A program made the translations under genes and the position numbers. This document shows positions 45,989 through 54,612 of a stretch of 64,000 nt of DNA, one piece after another. Source of the stretch: Vreelandella alkaliphila (lineage in GTDB: Bacteria; Pseudomonadota; Gammaproteobacteria; Pseudomonadales; Halomonadaceae); the NCBI RefSeq assembly GCF_016107625.1, contig NZ_JABASV010000001.1, positions 496,001-560,000 of the forward strand, read 5' to 3'. The notes beneath the pieces are model-generated. The model saw nothing but the letters and a program-made list of their open reading frames with translations, searched no databases and was not told the origin of the DNA. Numbering within the stretch: position 1 is the first letter of the stretch; each line of letters begins with the position of its first letter.

Positions 45989-46522
45989 ATGCGTTATTCA
46001 CTACCGCTAACAGGTATTGCCGCGGGGCTATTGCTGGCAACCACCGCTCAGGCCAATGAGACGCTCGACGTTGAAATGCACAAGGTCAGCGCTGAAGGAA
46101 TTGAACAGTCTATTGGGACTGTCGCTATTGAGCATACTGAGCACGGCGTGTTGCTTACGCCGTCGTTAACTGACCTAGAGCCCGGCGTATACGGTTTTCA
46201 TGTCCACCAAAATGCCAGCTGCGAGCCTGCTGAAAACGATAGCGGCGAAATGACAGCAGCGCTGTCTGCAGGTGGTCATTACGATCCCGAAGAAGCTGGC
46301 ACCCACCAAGGTCCCTACGGCGATGGCCATCTGGGTGACCTACCGGTTCTCACGGTGAATGAAGATGGCGAAGCTAACCTTCCCGTGCTGGCACCGCGCT
46401 TGAGTATGGAAGATATGCCGGGGCGCAGCCTGATGATCCATGCCGGCGGCGATACGTATTCAGATGATCCCCACTTAGGCGGCGGCGGTGCGCGCATGGC
46501 CTGCGGCGTCGTTGAATCGTAA
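45989..46522 (+). CDS. sodC: Periplasmic Cu/Zn superoxide dismutase
   Basis: SodC converts superoxide to oxygen and peroxide in the periplasm. The 177-residue product has a signal peptide (cleavage after about residue 22, TAQA). Copper and zinc ligands lie in GFHVHQNASCEP, GGHYDPEEAGTHQGPYGDGHLGDL and MIHAGGDTYSDDP. The two disulfide cysteines are in NASCEP and RMACGVV. A very good AAGGAAAGGAG precedes the ATG and a terminator follows, so it is a single-gene unit. Confidence 0.95.
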   Translation: MRYSLPLTGIAAGLLLATTAQANETLDVEMHKVSAEGIEQSIGTVAIEHTEHGVLLTPSLTDLEPGVYGFHVHQNASCEPAENDSGEMTAALSAGGHYDPEEAGTHQGPYGDGHLGDLPVLTVNEDGEANLPVLAPRLSMEDMPGRSLMIHAGGDTYSDDPHLGGGGARMACGVVES

Positions 46523-46554
46523 CGGTTAAAACCCCATCACTATAACGACATACC

Positions 46555-46579
46555 GGGCAGCACAGCGCTGCCCTTTTTT
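46555..46579 (+). terminator. Terminator after sodC
   Basis: GGGCAGC and GCTGCCC form a seven-base stem with a five-base loop, followed by six T. Confidence 0.88.
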
Positions 46580-46768
46580 GTGATGATGATTTCTTGTGTT
46601 AATGAAGCCTTATGTTGTTGGTTGCTCTCGCTAGCACCATAGGCCACTAAAGTCTTAAAGCGATTATCCTGATGAGTCGGTACATTCAGCCCGGCCAAAT
46701 AAGCGTGCTAACAAGTAATTCACTAGCATGCACGACCATCTTAATTCCCCTGAGACTGAGTGCCCTAA

Positions 46769-48250
46769 ATGATCACCTTCATTGTATCGATACTGCTTCT
46801 AGTCGTGGGCTACTTCACCTACGGCAAGTTCGTTGAGCGCGTGTTTGTTACTGACCGCAAGCGTCAAACACCGGCGTTTAGTATGCGTGACAATATTGAC
46901 TATGTGCCGATGAACACCACGCGCAACTCGCTTATTCAATTGCTTAACATTGCCGGTGTCGGCCCGATTTTCGGCCCCATTTTAGGGGCGCTTTACGGTC
47001 CTGTGGCTTTTATATGGATTGTGGTTGGCTGCATCTTTGCAGGTGCCGTACACGACTACCTCACCGGTATGATCTCGATTCGCAATCACGGGGCTCATTT
47101 GCCTCAATTGGCGGGTAAATTTCTCGGTAAAACCATGAAGCATGTGGTTAACGGCTTTGCTATTTTGCTGTTATTACTGGTGGGCACGGTCTTTGTAACC
47201 TCGCCCGCAGCGCTGCTTTCTAATATGACATCACTCTCTTTAACGCTCATTATTCTGGCAATTTTTGCCTACTATCTGGTTGCTACTCTGCTACCGATTG
47301 ATAAAGTCATTGGGCGTATCTACCCCTACTTCGGCGCTTTGCTGCTATTCAGTGCCGCAGGCATCGGTATTGGTTTGGTTGTTACCGGCGCACCGATTCC
47401 AGAACTCTCTTTCCAGAATATGCATCCGGAAGGAGCGCCCATTTTCCCACTGCTGTTCTTAACAATCTCCTGCGGTGCTCTTTCAGGCTTCCATGCCACA
47501 CAAACCCCCATCATTTCGCGTACGACGCAAAACGAAACCAATGGCCGTAAAATCTTTTACGGCATGATGATTGCCGAAGGCGTGATTGCGATGATCTGGG
47601 CCGCCGCCGCCATGAGTTTATTCCAGGGTGAACAGTCGCTGTCCGCTGTGTTGGCCGCCGGTGGCCCCGCAGCAGTGGTCAGCGAAGTATCTATTAGTAT
47701 GCTTGGCGCTGTTGGCGGCACGCTGGCAGTGCTGGGGGTTATTGTGCTGCCGATTACCTCGGGCGATACCGCCTTCCGCAGTGCACGAATGATTATTGCT
47801 GACTATCTCAAGGTTGAGCAGAAGCCGATTATTAAGCGTATTTTGATCGCCCTGCCACTGTTTGTTGCTTCTTACGCGCTTACCCACATGGACTTTACCC
47901 TGCTATGGCGCTACTTCTCCTGGGCCAACCAAACCACGGCAGTCATTGCACTGTGGGTCGGCACCATGTACCTAGTGCTATCACGTAAACCTTATCTGAT
48001 CACCTCAATCCCAGCTGTCTTTATGACCATGGCTACCTTTACCTATTTAGCCTACGCACCGATTGGCTTTGGTTTGCCACTCCAAACAAGCTGTATCGTC
48101 GCGGCGCTGGGAACGCTGGTATGTATCGCACTGTTTATGAAGCGTGTACGCCGCTTAAGCCGCGCGACCTTTGCTGTTGATGAGCATGCTGATGCCTTTG
48201 ATGCAGGCCAAGAGGGACAGACCCAAACACTATCTACTGCTACCAAGTAA
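46769..48250 (+). CDS. CstA-family carbon starvation/peptide transporter
   Basis: CstA and BtsT proteins take up pyruvate or peptides during nutrient limitation. The 493-residue membrane protein has the CstA start (GYFTYGKFVERVFV), NIAGVGPIFGPILGALYGP, HDYLTGMISIRNHGAHLPQL, GFHATQTPIISRT and ITSGDTAFRSARMI. It belongs to the shorter form (about 480-500 residues) rather than the 700-residue E. coli CstA, so the substrate is open. A strong terminator follows. Confidence 0.88.
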   Translation: MITFIVSILLLVVGYFTYGKFVERVFVTDRKRQTPAFSMRDNIDYVPMNTTRNSLIQLLNIAGVGPIFGPILGALYGPVAFIWIVVGCIFAGAVHDYLTGMISIRNHGAHLPQLAGKFLGKTMKHVVNGFAILLLLLVGTVFVTSPAALLSNMTSLSLTLIILAIFAYYLVATLLPIDKVIGRIYPYFGALLLFSAAGIGIGLVVTGAPIPELSFQNMHPEGAPIFPLLFLTISCGALSGFHATQTPIISRTTQNETNGRKIFYGMMIAEGVIAMIWAAAAMSLFQGEQSLSAVLAAGGPAAVVSEVSISMLGAVGGTLAVLGVIVLPITSGDTAFRSARMIIADYLKVEQKPIIKRILIALPLFVASYALTHMDFTLLWRYFSWANQTTAVIALWVGTMYLVLSRKPYLITSIPAVFMTMATFTYLAYAPIGFGLPLQTSCIVAALGTLVCIALFMKRVRRLSRATFAVDEHADAFDAGQEGQTQTLSTATK

Positions 48251-48276
48251 GTTACTGTTTTACTGCCCATTAAGAG

Positions 48277-48306
48277 AAAAAGCGCTGATTAGCTCAGCGC
48301 TTTTTT
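48277..48306 (+). terminator. Terminator after the CstA-family gene
   Basis: AAAAAGCGCTGA and TCAGCGCTTTTT form a 12-base stem around TTAGC, ending in six T. Confidence 0.92.
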
Positions 48307-48334
48307 ATGGGCGTCTCTTAACTTAATTTCGACC

Positions 48335-48373
48335 ACTTTTAGACTAGCTGTTTTGACTAGTTGTTTTAACCAC
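48335..48373 (+). repeat. Tandem repeat, 13 bp x 3, upstream of the ABC operon
   Basis: Units ACTTTTAGACTAG, CTGTTTTGACTAG and TTGTTTTAACCAC lie in exact 13-base register. Units one and two share GACTAG; unit three is more diverged. Confidence 0.6.
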
Positions 48374-48426
48374 TGAAACACGCTTTTTAGACGCAGCATT
48401 AGCGCATAGATTGATGCCCAACCAAC

Positions 48427-48447
48427 CAATGTTATATCATAACTAAA
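48427..48447 (+). promoter_or_regulatory. Candidate Zur operator before the ABC importer operon
   Basis: The centre GTTAT-ATC-ATAAC (48431-48443) is a perfect dyad with five-base arms. Extended, AATGTTATATCATAAC differs at one defined position from the gammaproteobacterial Zur consensus half (AATGTTATAnTATAAC) as I recall it. It shares 11 of 13 core bases with the zigA site. It covers the -10 of a possible promoter (TTGATG at 48411, TATATC at 48433), 32 bases before the first ATPase gene. Confidence 0.6.
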
Positions 48448-48474
48448 ATATCTTATTGAGCGGCATAGCAAACG

Positions 48475-49296
48475 ATGGTGTCAATGTGCAGCGACCCAGT
48501 GTTATCCGTGCGTGATCTGCGCATCAAAATCGGCCAGCTACAGGTTGTTGATGGACTCTCGTTTGATGTCATGCCCGGCGAGCGTGTTTGCCTCTTGGGC
48601 GCTTCTGGCTCAGGCAAATCGTTCACAGCTAAAGCAGTGCTCGGCTTGCTGCCACCCAATGCTAGAACTCAGGGAAGCATACGTATTCAAGGCCAAGAGG
48701 CGATTGCAACACCTGCCACACAGCGGCCGAAAAACTCACGGGTGTCGATGGTGTTTCAGGATTCGCTCTCGGCACTTAATCCCTTAGTTTCTATCGGTTC
48801 CCAGCTGCGAGAACCCTTTTTGCGCCACCATGGCCTATCGCGCTCTGCCGCGAATGACGCCACAGTGGCACTACTCGCGTCACTGGACCTTCCAGACCCT
48901 CAACGGTTAATCAAGCGCACGCCAGCAGAGCTTTCTGGTGGGCAACGCCAACGGGTCTGTATTGCCTTGGCTATGGCTTGTAAAACGTCGCTAATGGTTG
49001 CCGATGAACCTACGACTGCGTTGGACGTCGTCACTCAAGCCCAGGTACTGCGCGCCTTACATCAACATACCGACAGCTCAGCATCTGCGCTGCTATTCAT
49101 TACTCATGATCTACACGCGGCAGCACAGCTATGCCAGCGGGCAGTCATGATTGAACGGGGCATGATGATCGAAAGCGGTGAGTTAGACACCCTAATCACC
49201 TCCCCGCAGCACCCATTCACTCAAGCGCTCGTAGCGGCGGCGCATAATGTGCAACCGCCTGAAGTAGTCCCAACTGACTATTTGAAGAGTGCCTAA
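48475..49296 (+). CDS. Opp/Nik-type ABC transporter ATPase, DppD/NikD-like
   Basis: First of four genes for a peptide/nickel-family importer. The 273-residue ATPase has Walker A GASGSGKS (about residues 41-48), Q-loop VFQDSLSALNP, signature LSGGQRQRV, Walker B SLMVADEPTTALD and the H-loop THDL. Start at ATG 48475; ATG 48484 is an alternative. LSALNP is typical of DppD/OppD/NikD proteins. It ends directly before the second ATPase gene. A Zur-like palindrome lies upstream, which points to zinc scarcity as the signal. Confidence 0.88.
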   Translation: MVSMCSDPVLSVRDLRIKIGQLQVVDGLSFDVMPGERVCLLGASGSGKSFTAKAVLGLLPPNARTQGSIRIQGQEAIATPATQRPKNSRVSMVFQDSLSALNPLVSIGSQLREPFLRHHGLSRSAANDATVALLASLDLPDPQRLIKRTPAELSGGQRQRVCIALAMACKTSLMVADEPTTALDVVTQAQVLRALHQHTDSSASALLFITHDLHAAAQLCQRAVMIERGMMIESGELDTLITSPQHPFTQALVAAAHNVQPPEVVPTDYLKSA

Positions 49297-50151
49297 ATGC
49301 AGAGCCATCCACTTTTCAAGTGCCAGGAAGCCTTCCTCTCAGCAAACGGGCTCTATAAAAGCGTCTCGTTACCCCGCACTGTTTTTTGGCGGGCGGGTGA
49401 ACGCAAACAAGTCATGAATAACATCAACCTGAGGCTTTATCCGGGTGAACGTGTCGGACTAGTCGGCTTGTCAGGGTCGGGGAAAACGACATTACTGCGC
49501 TCGCTGTTAGCGATTGAAGCGCCCGATACTGGTTCGATTACTTGTCTGCATAAAACGGTACGTCCCGCCTCCACGGCCAAGCTTAGATGGTACCGTCGGG
49601 CTGTTCAGTATATTCCCCAAGACCCCGGTGCCTCCCTTGACCCTCGTATGAATGTTCGTGCACTAGTGGCCGAGCCATTGATACGCCTAAACGTTGATTG
49701 CGACCCTGGAGAACGCGCCCGAGAAGCACTGGAGCAAGTCGGCTTGGATACCCAGTTTTTGGAGCGCCTGCCTCATGAACTCTCCGGCGGCCAAGCCCAA
49801 CGGGTCGCCATTGCTCGCGCGATAGCCACACGCCCGCGCTTTTTATTGGCCGATGAGCCACTTAGCGGCCTGGATCTACCGGTTCGCGCGCAGGTGATTA
49901 GCGTGCTCAAGCAGCTTTGTGATGAAAGTGGCACCGGACTGCTGATGGTGTCCCATGATTTATCGGTGGTCACCCAGTTGTGCCAACGCACGCTGGTCAT
50001 GGATGACGGCAAAATAGTTGAAGACCGTTCAACGGCAGCGCTTTGGCGCACACCCCATCACCCGACTACGCGCTCGCTAATCAATGCCGTTGCGCAACTA
50101 CCTACTTGTGCGCATCCAAACTGCAATGCAGCTGAGTTAGAAGCACTCTAA
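49297..50151 (+). CDS. Opp/Nik-type ABC transporter ATPase, DppF/NikE-like
   Basis: Second ATPase, 284 residues, which pairs with the first. Walker A is GLSGSGKTT, the Q-loop segment is YIPQDPGASLDPRM, the signature is LSGGQAQRV, Walker B is FLLADEPLSGLD, and the H-loop is SHDL. QDPGASLDPRM is the usual OppF/NikE form (QDPxxSLNPR). Its ATG follows the previous stop with no gap. The family's C-terminal segment is short and carries no 4Fe-4S cysteine motif. Confidence 0.88.
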   Translation: MQSHPLFKCQEAFLSANGLYKSVSLPRTVFWRAGERKQVMNNINLRLYPGERVGLVGLSGSGKTTLLRSLLAIEAPDTGSITCLHKTVRPASTAKLRWYRRAVQYIPQDPGASLDPRMNVRALVAEPLIRLNVDCDPGERAREALEQVGLDTQFLERLPHELSGGQAQRVAIARAIATRPRFLLADEPLSGLDLPVRAQVISVLKQLCDESGTGLLMVSHDLSVVTQLCQRTLVMDDGKIVEDRSTAALWRTPHHPTTRSLINAVAQLPTCAHPNCNAAELEAL

Positions 50152-50221
50152 TAACGTATCTGTGACTTTTTATTTTTTCTACGCATTTTTCCTGCCCGTC
50201 ACTTCAACCGGAGTTGTTACG

Positions 50222-51736
50222 ATGTTACCCCGTCCGCTGCGCCTTTCCCTGCCCATTGCCCTTGCCGCCCCGTTACTGCTTGCCGGTTGTTTTGATGAAC
50301 AGCGTGACACCACACCTTCAGAGGCTGGTGAACGAATCAGCCTAGCGATGCTGCAGCCACCTCGCTCGGGATTAACGCCACTTTCCGATGATGCTTTCAA
50401 ACTGTCGCGCTGGAGCACGGCGGAAACGCTCATTCGGTTGGATGCCAGCAGCGACCCACTGCCCTTTCTAGCCACCGAGTGGGAGCAACTCGATGGCCAT
50501 ACATGGCGGTTTGTGATTCGCGATGGAGTCAGCTTTCATGATGGCACGACACTGACAGTTAGCGACGTAGTGAACGCTCTCACTGCGGCCACCCAGGCCG
50601 CCCCGAAACCACGCATTTTAGATGGCGTGAACATGACCATCGAAGCCGATGGTGATAATGCGGTGATTGTGCGCACCGTTACCAATGACCCGCTGATTCC
50701 CAATCGCCTTTCAAGCCCCCAGCTAGCGATTTTAGCCGCCAGCGCCTATGGCGAGGATGGCCGGGTTAACCCCATCAAAGCAGGTACCGGCCCGTTCGTA
50801 TTAACAGAGATCAACAGTACTAGCAGCGCACATCTAGACCGCTTTGCTGACTACTGGGGCGAGCCCGCCAAAGTGGCCGGTATTGATGCTGATTATGTCC
50901 CCGACGGCACCGCTCGGGCGGCAGCCTTAAGAACCGGTGTGGCCGATGTGGTTGAAGCGATTCCGGTGTCTCAGGTGGCGCTGCTTGACCCTGAGTTAGT
51001 CCACGAAGTGCCCATGCCACGCACCAATACGCTTTACCTGAATACCGAATCAGGCCCAATGACCGACCCCGGGCTGCGCGCAGCCGTTCGTGAAGCAATA
51101 AACCGCTCCGCTATTGTAAATACCGTTTACGAAGGGCGCGCGGATATCGCTGAAGGGTTACTCGGCCCGGCACTAGCGTGGGCAAGCGACTACCGCACCC
51201 CGCTTGAAGATCGCACTGCACCCACCGAGCCAAACGGCACTGACATCACCCTGGCGACTTTTACTGACCGCGCCGAGTTGCCCGAAGTGGCTGTACTGCT
51301 TGAACAGCAGCTGACCCGTGCGGGCTTTAACGTGAACCAAGAAGTACGTGAGTACGCGCATATAGAAGCAGACGCCTTAGCCGGTGAGTTTGACGCCTTT
51401 ATTCTTTCGCGTGCCACCGTCCTCGATTCAGGCGACCCGGTGGCCTATATGTTCAGCGACTTCGCTTGTGCGGGCTCTTTCAACATCGCCCAGCTATGTG
51501 ACCCCGCCGTCGATGAAGCATTAGCCAATGCCGCCATGCTGCCCACAGGAGATGAGCGTCGTCAGGCAATTAGCGAGGCGGAAGCGGCTATTTTACGCAC
51601 CGATGCGGCTATTCCAATGCTCCACGAGCGCGTTATTCAGGGCGAGTCGGCGCGGGTCTCTAACGCCGAGCGCGACCCCCGTGAGCGTGCGCTGATCACT
51701 GAGCAGACAACCATCGACGCCGACAGTGACTCCTAA
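50222..51736 (+). CDS. Family 5 extracellular solute-binding lipoprotein
   Basis: The binding protein of the importer, in the DppA/OppA/NikA family. ATG 50222 follows GGAG; the open frame extends further up but lacks signals. It has a lipobox LLAGC (C23) and 504 residues. The domain pattern includes LRFVIRDGVSFHDGTTLTVSDVVNAL (as WRFVIRDGVSFHDG), GTGPFVL, TLYLNTESGPMTDPGLRAAVREAINR and SDFACAGSFN. NikA and CntA of this family bind metal chelates, so a metal complex is possible. The sequence alone does not say. Confidence 0.85.
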   Translation: MLPRPLRLSLPIALAAPLLLAGCFDEQRDTTPSEAGERISLAMLQPPRSGLTPLSDDAFKLSRWSTAETLIRLDASSDPLPFLATEWEQLDGHTWRFVIRDGVSFHDGTTLTVSDVVNALTAATQAAPKPRILDGVNMTIEADGDNAVIVRTVTNDPLIPNRLSSPQLAILAASAYGEDGRVNPIKAGTGPFVLTEINSTSSAHLDRFADYWGEPAKVAGIDADYVPDGTARAAALRTGVADVVEAIPVSQVALLDPELVHEVPMPRTNTLYLNTESGPMTDPGLRAAVREAINRSAIVNTVYEGRADIAEGLLGPALAWASDYRTPLEDRTAPTEPNGTDITLATFTDRAELPEVAVLLEQQLTRAGFNVNQEVREYAHIEADALAGEFDAFILSRATVLDSGDPVAYMFSDFACAGSFNIAQLCDPAVDEALANAAMLPTGDERRQAISEAEAAILRTDAAIPMLHERVIQGESARVSNAERDPRERALITEQTTIDADSDS

Positions 51737-51749
51737 GGGTACGCCACGC

Positions 51750-53513
51750 ATGACAACCGCAATACCGCTGCGCCTATGGCGCAGCTTGCGTATCACGCCC
51801 TTTATTCCGCTGCTCTCACGTTTGGTTACACTAGCCAGCGTGGTGGTGCTGGTGGGACTACTGCCGTGGTTATCCGGCCGGGACCCTGCACTGAGCATTT
51901 TGCGGGCACGCTCTGCCGAGCAGGAAGCCACCCCCGAAGCCTTAGCAGCAATTCGTGCTCAGTTAGGCCTGGATCTTGGCCCCTTCGAGAAGTTACAGAG
52001 CTGGCTGGTGGGCCTGATGCATGGCGATGCAGGCAATTCCTGGATCTCCGGCGCACCCGTGCTACCAGGTATGTTAAAGAGCGCCCAGGTATCACTTACG
52101 CTAATGACCTTTGGCATGCTGGTAGCGTTGGTTACCACTACGCTGATCTGTATCCCCGTGGTACGGCGTGGCTTGAGAGGTCAGGTCAGCCGCTCTTCCG
52201 GCGCGATTGGCGCAGCATTGACGGCCCTGCCTGAGTTTCTACTCGCCTCACTACTGCTAGTCGTGTTTGCGGCATGGCTAAACTGGCTACCGCCTTACGG
52301 TTGGCGAGGTTTTAGTTATGCTCTATTGCCCGCCTTTGCGCTTGGCCTTCCGGCAGGCGGTCTGTTGGGCCGCTTGTTTAGCGATGGCCTTGCGGCCACC
52401 TTCAGCGAGCGCTGGGTCGCTACCTGGAACGTAGCAGGCTTTTCACGCTGCCGAATTGTCATGGCCGCACTACGACGCACCTTACCCAGCCTGATGCCTC
52501 AGGTCGGCATGGTGATGGTGGGGCTGACGGGGGGAGCCATTGCCGTCGAACAGGTATTCTCTATTCCAGGCCTGGGTCGAGCAACGCTTGGCGCAGCATC
52601 GGCCCAGGACCTTCCCGCGCTACAAACCGGCATTCTGATTCTGCTGATTATCGCCATTATATTAGGCAGCTTGGCCAATATTGGTCGCGTGCTGTTACTG
52701 GGCCGTGCTTTTCAGCTTGGGGCTCTGCCCGTGGCGCATAGCGAACAAAATATCCAACGTAGGGCATGGGTCGTGCCCGCCATCGCGATGCTGCTGCTCT
52801 TTGTGCTAATCGTAGCGGGGATGGGGCGTGACCCGTTTAGCTCCGCGTTTATGCGCTTAGAGTCACCAAGCTTTGCGTTACCATTAGGCGCCGACGGCAC
52901 TGGGCGCGATATTTTGGCGCGAGTAGCTCACGGAGCGCTGTCCACCATGGGCATGGCAACGGTCGTCGTATTCTTTTCGCTAGTAATAGGGCTACTGATT
53001 GGACTAGCCCCCAAGCTAGCCACTGGCCCTATTGAAATCACCAAGGCAACGCCACCCACCATTGCGGGGTTGATTGTCGCGGGGCTAATAGGGCCAAGTG
53101 CTAGCGGCGCGATCATTGCGGTAACAGCCGTCGCTTGGGCTCCGCTTGCAGCGCACACAGCGGCACTGGTGGCGGAAGTGAAAGCCCAGCCCCACGTTCG
53201 CATTACGCCGATGCTAGGCGTGGGGCATTTACGCTTAATGAGCCGCTACATCTTGCCGGCGGTGCTTGGCCCCGTGTTTCGCCACGCCATGCTGCGCCTA
53301 CCCGGCGTGGCGCTGGCCTTGGCGGCACTTGGCTTTCTCGGCCTGGGCCCCCGCCCCCCTTCGCCGGAGTGGGGGCTGATCCTTGCCGAAGGCATGCCCT
53401 ATATTGAGCGAGCCCCCTGGGCAGTGCTGATTCCGGCGCTAGCACTGATTTTGCTATCGGTACTGGCGGTGTCACTTTCAAGTATTGTGGGCTTGCGCAA
53501 GCTACCTCGCTAA
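51750..53513 (+). CDS. Fused double permease of the Opp/Nik-type ABC importer
   Basis: One 587-residue protein contains both permease domains that are normally separate DppB/NikB and DppC/NikC proteins. The first half ends with the DppB-type motif EQVFSIPGLGRATLGAA; the second half begins with the DppC-type motif PLGADGTGRDILARVAHGAL and ends GLGPRPPSPEWGLIL. Ten or more membrane helices are evident. The reading frame is uninterrupted, so the fusion is not a frameshift artefact of this sequence. Start at ATG 51750 (AAGGG upstream); GTG 51726 is the alternative. It closes the operon before a terminator. Confidence 0.87.
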   Translation: MTTAIPLRLWRSLRITPFIPLLSRLVTLASVVVLVGLLPWLSGRDPALSILRARSAEQEATPEALAAIRAQLGLDLGPFEKLQSWLVGLMHGDAGNSWISGAPVLPGMLKSAQVSLTLMTFGMLVALVTTTLICIPVVRRGLRGQVSRSSGAIGAALTALPEFLLASLLLVVFAAWLNWLPPYGWRGFSYALLPAFALGLPAGGLLGRLFSDGLAATFSERWVATWNVAGFSRCRIVMAALRRTLPSLMPQVGMVMVGLTGGAIAVEQVFSIPGLGRATLGAASAQDLPALQTGILILLIIAIILGSLANIGRVLLLGRAFQLGALPVAHSEQNIQRRAWVVPAIAMLLLFVLIVAGMGRDPFSSAFMRLESPSFALPLGADGTGRDILARVAHGALSTMGMATVVVFFSLVIGLLIGLAPKLATGPIEITKATPPTIAGLIVAGLIGPSASGAIIAVTAVAWAPLAAHTAALVAEVKAQPHVRITPMLGVGHLRLMSRYILPAVLGPVFRHAMLRLPGVALALAALGFLGLGPRPPSPEWGLILAEGMPYIERAPWAVLIPALALILLSVLAVSLSSIVGLRKLPR

Positions 53514-53554
53514 GATCATCAAGCGCAAAAATAGAAGACGTAAACAGCCCCAAA

Positions 53555-53586
53555 CAAAACGGGCAGCCATTTGGCTGCCCGTTTTG
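53555..53586. terminator. Bidirectional terminator between the permease gene and bfr
   Basis: CAAAACGGGCAGCC and GGCTGCCCGTTTTG form a 14-base perfect stem with an ATTT loop. A and T runs on either side serve both convergent genes. Confidence 0.93.
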
Positions 53587-53607
53587 CTTTAATCCAGTTA
53601 AGCGGTG

Positions 53608-54093
53608 TTACTCTTCGTCAGTCGCCAACTGCATATGTTTTTGCAGGTAGTTCTGGATACCCACTTTATCGATCAGACCAAGCTGCGTTTCGATATGGTC
53701 GATATGGCTTTCTTCATCGGCAAGCAGGTCGCGCAGTAGATCACGAGTCACGTAATCTTTAACGCTTTCACAATAGGTAATCGCTTCGATGTAGTCGTTG
53801 CGGCCGTCATGCTCGATTTTCAAATCACTTTCGAGCATTTCTTTTACATTTTCGCCGATATGCAGCTTACCTAGATCTTGAAGATTAGGAATGCCTTCAA
53901 GGAACAAAATACGCTCAATTAGCTTATCGGCGTGCTGCATCTCCTCAATGGACTCATCGTATTCCCACTTGGCAAGCTCTTTAAAGCCCCAGTCTTTGTA
54001 CATTTTGGCATGCAAAAAATACTGGTTGATGGCTACCAGTTCATTGCCGAGGGCGATATTGAGATGCTGAATAACCTTGGGATCACCTTTCAT
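53608..54093 (-). CDS. bfr: Bacterioferritin
   Basis: Bfr stores iron in a 24-subunit haem-containing shell. The 161-residue protein has every functional residue in the usual place: ferroxidase ligands E18, E51, H54, E94, E127 and H130, and the haem ligand M52. So it is both catalytic and haem-binding. The ferredoxin gene bfd lies upstream on the same strand, separated by 154 bases with its own likely promoter. Confidence 0.97.
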   Translation of the reverse strand: MKGDPKVIQHLNIALGNELVAINQYFLHAKMYKDWGFKELAKWEYDESIEEMQHADKLIERILFLEGIPNLQDLGKLHIGENVKEMLESDLKIEHDGRNDYIEAITYCESVKDYVTRDLLRDLLADEESHIDHIETQLGLIDKVGIQNYLQKHMQLATDEE

Positions 54094-54132
54094 GACGTCA
54101 CCTTTCTTAGTGTGCGATTACGCTAACTAGAG

Positions 54133-54162
54133 AGTATAGGCCATAAATAGGCTTACTCCCAA
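54133..54162 (-). promoter_or_regulatory. Candidate bfr promoter
   Basis: On the minus strand TTGGGA (54162-54157) and TATACT (54138-54133) are spaced by 18 bases, about 40 bases before the bfr start. The -35 lies inside the adjacent inverted repeat. Confidence 0.4.
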
Positions 54163-54176
54163 CGATGCTGGGAGTA
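54154..54176. promoter_or_regulatory. Inverted repeat over the bfr -35 region
   Basis: TACTCCCA and TGGGAGTA are perfect eight-base arms around a seven-base spacer. It overlaps the candidate bfr -35 and lies after the bfd stop. No T-run follows on either strand, which argues for an operator or RNA structure rather than a terminator. Confidence 0.4.
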
Positions 54177-54247
54177 TATAGAAAATGACTAAAAACTCAA
54201 AAAAATCATATATTTGCTAACGATAAATTTAACAATAGTGATTCGCG

Positions 54248-54454
54248 TCACACAGCGTAAGCGAGACTCATATCCGCTTCGCAACGAGCCTCCTGAACCG
54301 CTTCGCGGGTTAGCGATTTAGCAAAACAAGCGCATTTTCCGCACTGGGTTCCGCAACCTGTGGCCTCGCGTACTTCTCGCCAGCTGCGCGCTCCATCGCT
54401 AACGTGCTGGCGAATCTGATGGTCGGTTACTCCCTTGCACACGCAAACGTACAT
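54248..54454 (-). CDS. bfd: Bacterioferritin-associated ferredoxin
   Basis: Bfd carries a [2Fe-2S] cluster that passes electrons to Bfr to release iron. The 68-residue product has ligand cysteines C4, C6, C38 and C41, the E. coli numbering (MYVCVCKGVTD and CGTQCGKC). Expression in relatives is induced by iron limitation through Fur, and a Fur-like site lies upstream. It is next to bfr but with its own control region. Confidence 0.95.
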   Translation of the reverse strand: MYVCVCKGVTDHQIRQHVSDGARSWREVREATGCGTQCGKCACFAKSLTREAVQEARCEADMSLAYAV

Positions 54455-54478
54455 GGCAACACCTCATAAAGATCATGA

Positions 54479-54504
54479 GATGAATGTAAATGATTCGCAT
54501 ACAT
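54479..54504 (-). promoter_or_regulatory. Weak Fur-box-like sequence upstream of bfd
   Basis: GATGAATGTAAATGATTCGC and the following bases contain AAATGAT with degenerate GATAAT-like hexamers, about 25-50 bases before the bfd start. The match to the Fur consensus is partial. Fur control of bfd is known in other species, which raises the likelihood. Confidence 0.35.
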
Positions 54505-54517
54505 CTTTTCAAGTAGA

Positions 54518-54541
54518 AATGGATGCTTTTTGGTATCCATT
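54518..54541. promoter_or_regulatory. Inverted repeat in the bfd-RDD gap
   Basis: AATGGAT (54518-54524) and ATCCATT (54535-54541) are perfect seven-base arms 10 bases apart, in the AT-rich 158-base gap between bfd and the RDD gene. It might be an operator for bfd or a weak end structure for the lptFG-RDD transcript. Confidence 0.3.
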
Positions 54542-54612
54542 CGTCTTAATAAAAATGAGCCATATGATAACGCCTTGTCATAGCAATATTTTTAGCAAAA
54601 CAGGCGGTAAAA

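Noticed and set aside
48475-53513. Calling the ABC operon nikABCDE
   Set aside because: Gene order, the fused permease and the Zur-like rather than NikR-like site do not support a nickel assignment; the family also includes peptide importers.
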